A DNA stretch of 64,000 bases from Flammeovirga sp. SJP92 (GTDB lineage Bacteria; Bacteroidota; Bacteroidia; Cytophagales; Flammeovirgaceae). Numbering within the stretch: position 1 is the stretch's first letter; every line of letters starts with the position of its first letter. The translations under genes were made by a program, and so were the position numbers. The stretch is from positions 682,001 to 746,000 of the forward strand of contig NZ_LQAQ01000093.1 of the NCBI RefSeq assembly GCF_001583495.1, in the 5' to 3' direction. The notes below the pieces were generated by a model, which ran no database searches, was not told the DNA's origin, and was given only the letters and a program-made list of their open reading frames with translations. Positions 62,281 to 64,000 of this stretch are shown piece by piece.

Positions 62281-63105
62281 TTAGCCTTTCATTGCAGTAA
62301 GCATCTTACCATATACATTATTCAACGAAGTCAAGTTCGTTGTTAATGCAGTCATTTGAGTCTTGAATTTAGTAGCTTCTTTACTAGCTTCATCCATACT
62401 TTGAACAGCTGTAGCTAAGTTACCATGGAATTTATTGATTGTTTTAAGATGACTGTTTGCATCTTTTAATTCCATCTCATAAACTGCATTTAAAGCACCT
62501 AAGTTCTTAGTGATTGCTTGAACTTGTTGTTGGTGAGCTTTAGAATCAGCAGCAGTACCTTCCATAGTTTTCATTGCTGTAACTGTAGTAGCGAAAGACT
62601 TGTTTAAGTCTCCCATTGACTTAGTAGCTACTTGTAATGAACGAGAGTACTCATCAGAAGCACCTGCTACACTTGCAACAGACTTCATTTGACCTACTGA
62701 TTTATTTAAATTCTCCATTCCAGCACCAAAGTTCTTGAATACTTCAGGAGTTAATTTCGCATCTGCTAACATTTTATCCATTGCACCTAAAGCTGCAATA
62801 TCTTTCTTCGGATCTGCTTTTACCGCTTTCTTCTTAGGAGCCGCCGCTGCTTCTTCTGATAATAACTCAGGGTAAGCTAAAGCCCAATCGTAATGCTTCT
62901 CGAATGGAGCTGCTGGAGCGAATGCACCAATGAAGAATAATAATGCTTCTGTAATAAGACCAGCCGCAAGGATAGGTCCACCATTAGGTAGGTGAAGAAT
63001 CTTAAACATCGCACCTACAATTACTACTGCTGCTCCAAGGTTAGTTAAAATAGGAACGTATACTCTGTAGAATTTTGCTCTTCCTGTTTCGTGTAAATGG
63101 CTCAT
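62281..63105 (-). CDS. gldL: gliding motility/type IX secretion motor protein GldL
   Basis: 274 residues. Two membrane helices near the N-terminus (about 16-38 and 45-66, with GAAVVIVGAMFKILHLPNGG) containing a glutamate in the second helix (GLITEALLF) expected in proton flow, then a long cytoplasmic coiled coil (about 105-270). Forms the GldL5M2 motor complex by analogy with Flavobacterium. 54 bases upstream of gldM. Confidence 0.96.
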   Translation of the reverse strand: MSHLHETGRAKFYRVYVPILTNLGAAVVIVGAMFKILHLPNGGPILAAGLITEALLFFIGAFAPAAPFEKHYDWALAYPELLSEEAAAAPKKKAVKADPKKDIAALGAMDKMLADAKLTPEVFKNFGAGMENLNKSVGQMKSVASVAGASDEYSRSLQVATKSMGDLNKSFATTVTAMKTMEGTAADSKAHQQQVQAITKNLGALNAVYEMELKDANSHLKTINKFHGNLATAVQSMDEASKEATKFKTQMTALTTNLTSLNNVYGKMLTAMKG

Positions 63106-63173
63106 TTTGCTTTTAAAATTGTCTAAATTGATTGTTTTGGATAAACTTGTGTTCCTTGTTTAGGTTCACTTTT

Positions 63174-64000
63174 CTAATAATCTAACCCAGATGATCTACC
63201 TAGATTAATCATAACACACCTAAACCCTATATATGATCTTGCCTGTGTTTCGAACTCGTATGATCTTGTTCCCGTTTGGATGTAATATGGGATATCTTTC
63301 CAAGAACCTCCTCTAACGATTTTCTTTGGTTCGTTTGGATCTGTATATGTAGGGTTTAAGTCCCAAACAATTGGATATCCTGATGGATTATATGCATCAT
63401 CACACCATTCGGCAACGTTACCAGACATATCAAAAAGACCGAATCCGTTAGGGAAGTAAGAAGCTACTGGTGCAGTGTATGAATAACCATCATCATAATA
63501 GTTACCTCTACCTGGTTTAAAATTGGCTAAAGCACAACCTTTACCATTTCTTACATAAGGACCACCCCAAGGGTATTTTGCCATATCAAGACCACCTCTT
63601 GCTGAATATTCCCATTCAGCCTCTGTAGGTAATCTGAAAGCTGGCATTTCTGCAAGTCCTTGTTCAGTTCTGTAACCGTTATAGTGTCTTGTTCTCCATG
63701 CACAAAACTCTACTGCAGCTCTTCTTGTAACACCAACAACTGGGTATTCATCGAAAGCAGGATGACTATAATAGTAATCTTGCATTGGCTCACCCATATG
63801 GTAAGTAAAATCTTTTTCCCATACCGTTGTATCTGGGCGTAACTCCTCTTGAATTTGCTCAAAAGTCCAATCTGCACTTGTGTCAGATTCAGCTTCCATG
63901 CCTTCAATGAATTGACGGTATTCGTTATTTGTAATCTCTGTATCATCCATGAAGAAGCCACTAATTGTAACTTGCTTGTTCATGTTGATCATAGAGTACG
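63174..64000 (-). CDS. gldK: gliding motility/type IX secretion lipoprotein GldK, cut by window edge
   Basis: The C-terminal 275 residues or so of GldK (PorK), an outer-membrane lipoprotein ring component with a formylglycine-generating-enzyme-like fold (VTISGFFMDDTEITNNEYRQF, LPTEAEWEYSARGG, FGLFDMSGNVAEWCDD, IVRGGSWKD). The frame is open to base 64000, so the start and lipobox lie outside. A start at 63992 would be internal. First gene of the gldK-L-M-N set; the regulator of this operon is not visible. Confidence 0.95.
   Translation of the reverse strand, partial: YSMINMNKQVTISGFFMDDTEITNNEYRQFIEGMEAESDTSADWTFEQIQEELRPDTTVWEKDFTYHMGEPMQDYYYSHPAFDEYPVVGVTRRAAVEFCAWRTRHYNGYRTEQGLAEMPAFRLPTEAEWEYSARGGLDMAKYPWGGPYVRNGKGCALANFKPGRGNYYDDGYSYTAPVASYFPNGFGLFDMSGNVAEWCDDAYNPSGYPIVWDLNPTYTDPNEPKKIVRGGSWKDIPYYIQTGTRSYEFETQARSYIGFRCVMINLGRSSGLDY

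Noticed and set aside
1-64000. CRISPR arrays, tRNA, rRNA, complete insertion sequences or prophage
   Set aside because: No spaced direct-repeat array, cloverleaf-like gene, transposase or phage structural gene was seen on either strand.

Overview
The window is chromosomal DNA of a low-GC marine-type Bacteroidota bacterium, most like the Flammeovirga/Cytophagales group (inference). Evidence: gldK-gldL-gldM-gldN (gliding motility/type IX secretion) at the right edge, a large secreted protein with a gliding-motility-associated C-terminal domain, a MoxR-Bat operon, a type B L31 protein, no Shine-Dalgarno-like leaders, and -7 elements of the Bacteroidota type TAnnTTTG or CACCTTTG. I saw no rRNA, tRNA, CRISPR array, prophage or intact insertion sequence.

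Layout. 1-14.8 kb (nearly all minus strand) is a signalling and envelope region. It holds three paralogous PAS histidine kinases (one cut by the left edge), a propeller sensor kinase with its NarL-type response regulator and a degenerate receiver, and outer-membrane barrels, an HdeD-like protein, an M48 protease and a sulfatase. 15-21 kb has aroE, a MazG-like gene, an overlooked run of micro-ORFs (16.5-16.9 kb), an SDR/DUF2867 protein and two AT-rich hydrolase genes. 21.6-28.3 kb is the moxR-DUF58-DUF4381-VWA-VWA/TPR-batD operon. 28.3-45.9 kb is mixed: isochorismatase-like hydrolase, LytTR regulator, S41 protease, secreted propeller, hypothetical secreted proteins, barrels, alpha/beta hydrolases, thioredoxin, AraC regulator, TPR protein, pdhA, 2H phosphoesterase, and an ECF sigma factor with a membrane partner. 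45.9-59.4 kb is mostly housekeeping: GlmU-like protein, rpmE, the 1646-residue secreted protein, a Crp/Fnr regulator, glyA, rplM-rpsI-rpsB-tsf. 59.7-64 kb is gldN-gldM-gldL-gldK.

Main results of the hunt. (1) Six promoters share one 72-bp module: a palindrome TTAGGTAA-N-TTACCTAA at exactly the same distance (55 bp) from a TTTG -7 element, four of them with an extra ACCTA half-site at a fixed position. They drive an outer-membrane barrel, the coiled-coil/HdeD pair, a 35-residue membrane peptide not called by length, the M48 protease, the sulfatase and the MoxR-Bat operon. This looks like an undescribed envelope/stress regulon, perhaps controlled by the two-component system inside the cluster. 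(2) Four tandem genes of 19-40 codons encode peptides with a common TP-x-G-F/Y-P-V-V-I core; differences concentrate at silent codon positions, so they are probably translated. (3) The Crp/Fnr gene has a leader with a 19-bp inverted repeat enclosing a terminator-like hairpin. (4) Seven genes of the first 12 kb carry a CTCTC element just upstream of the start codon.
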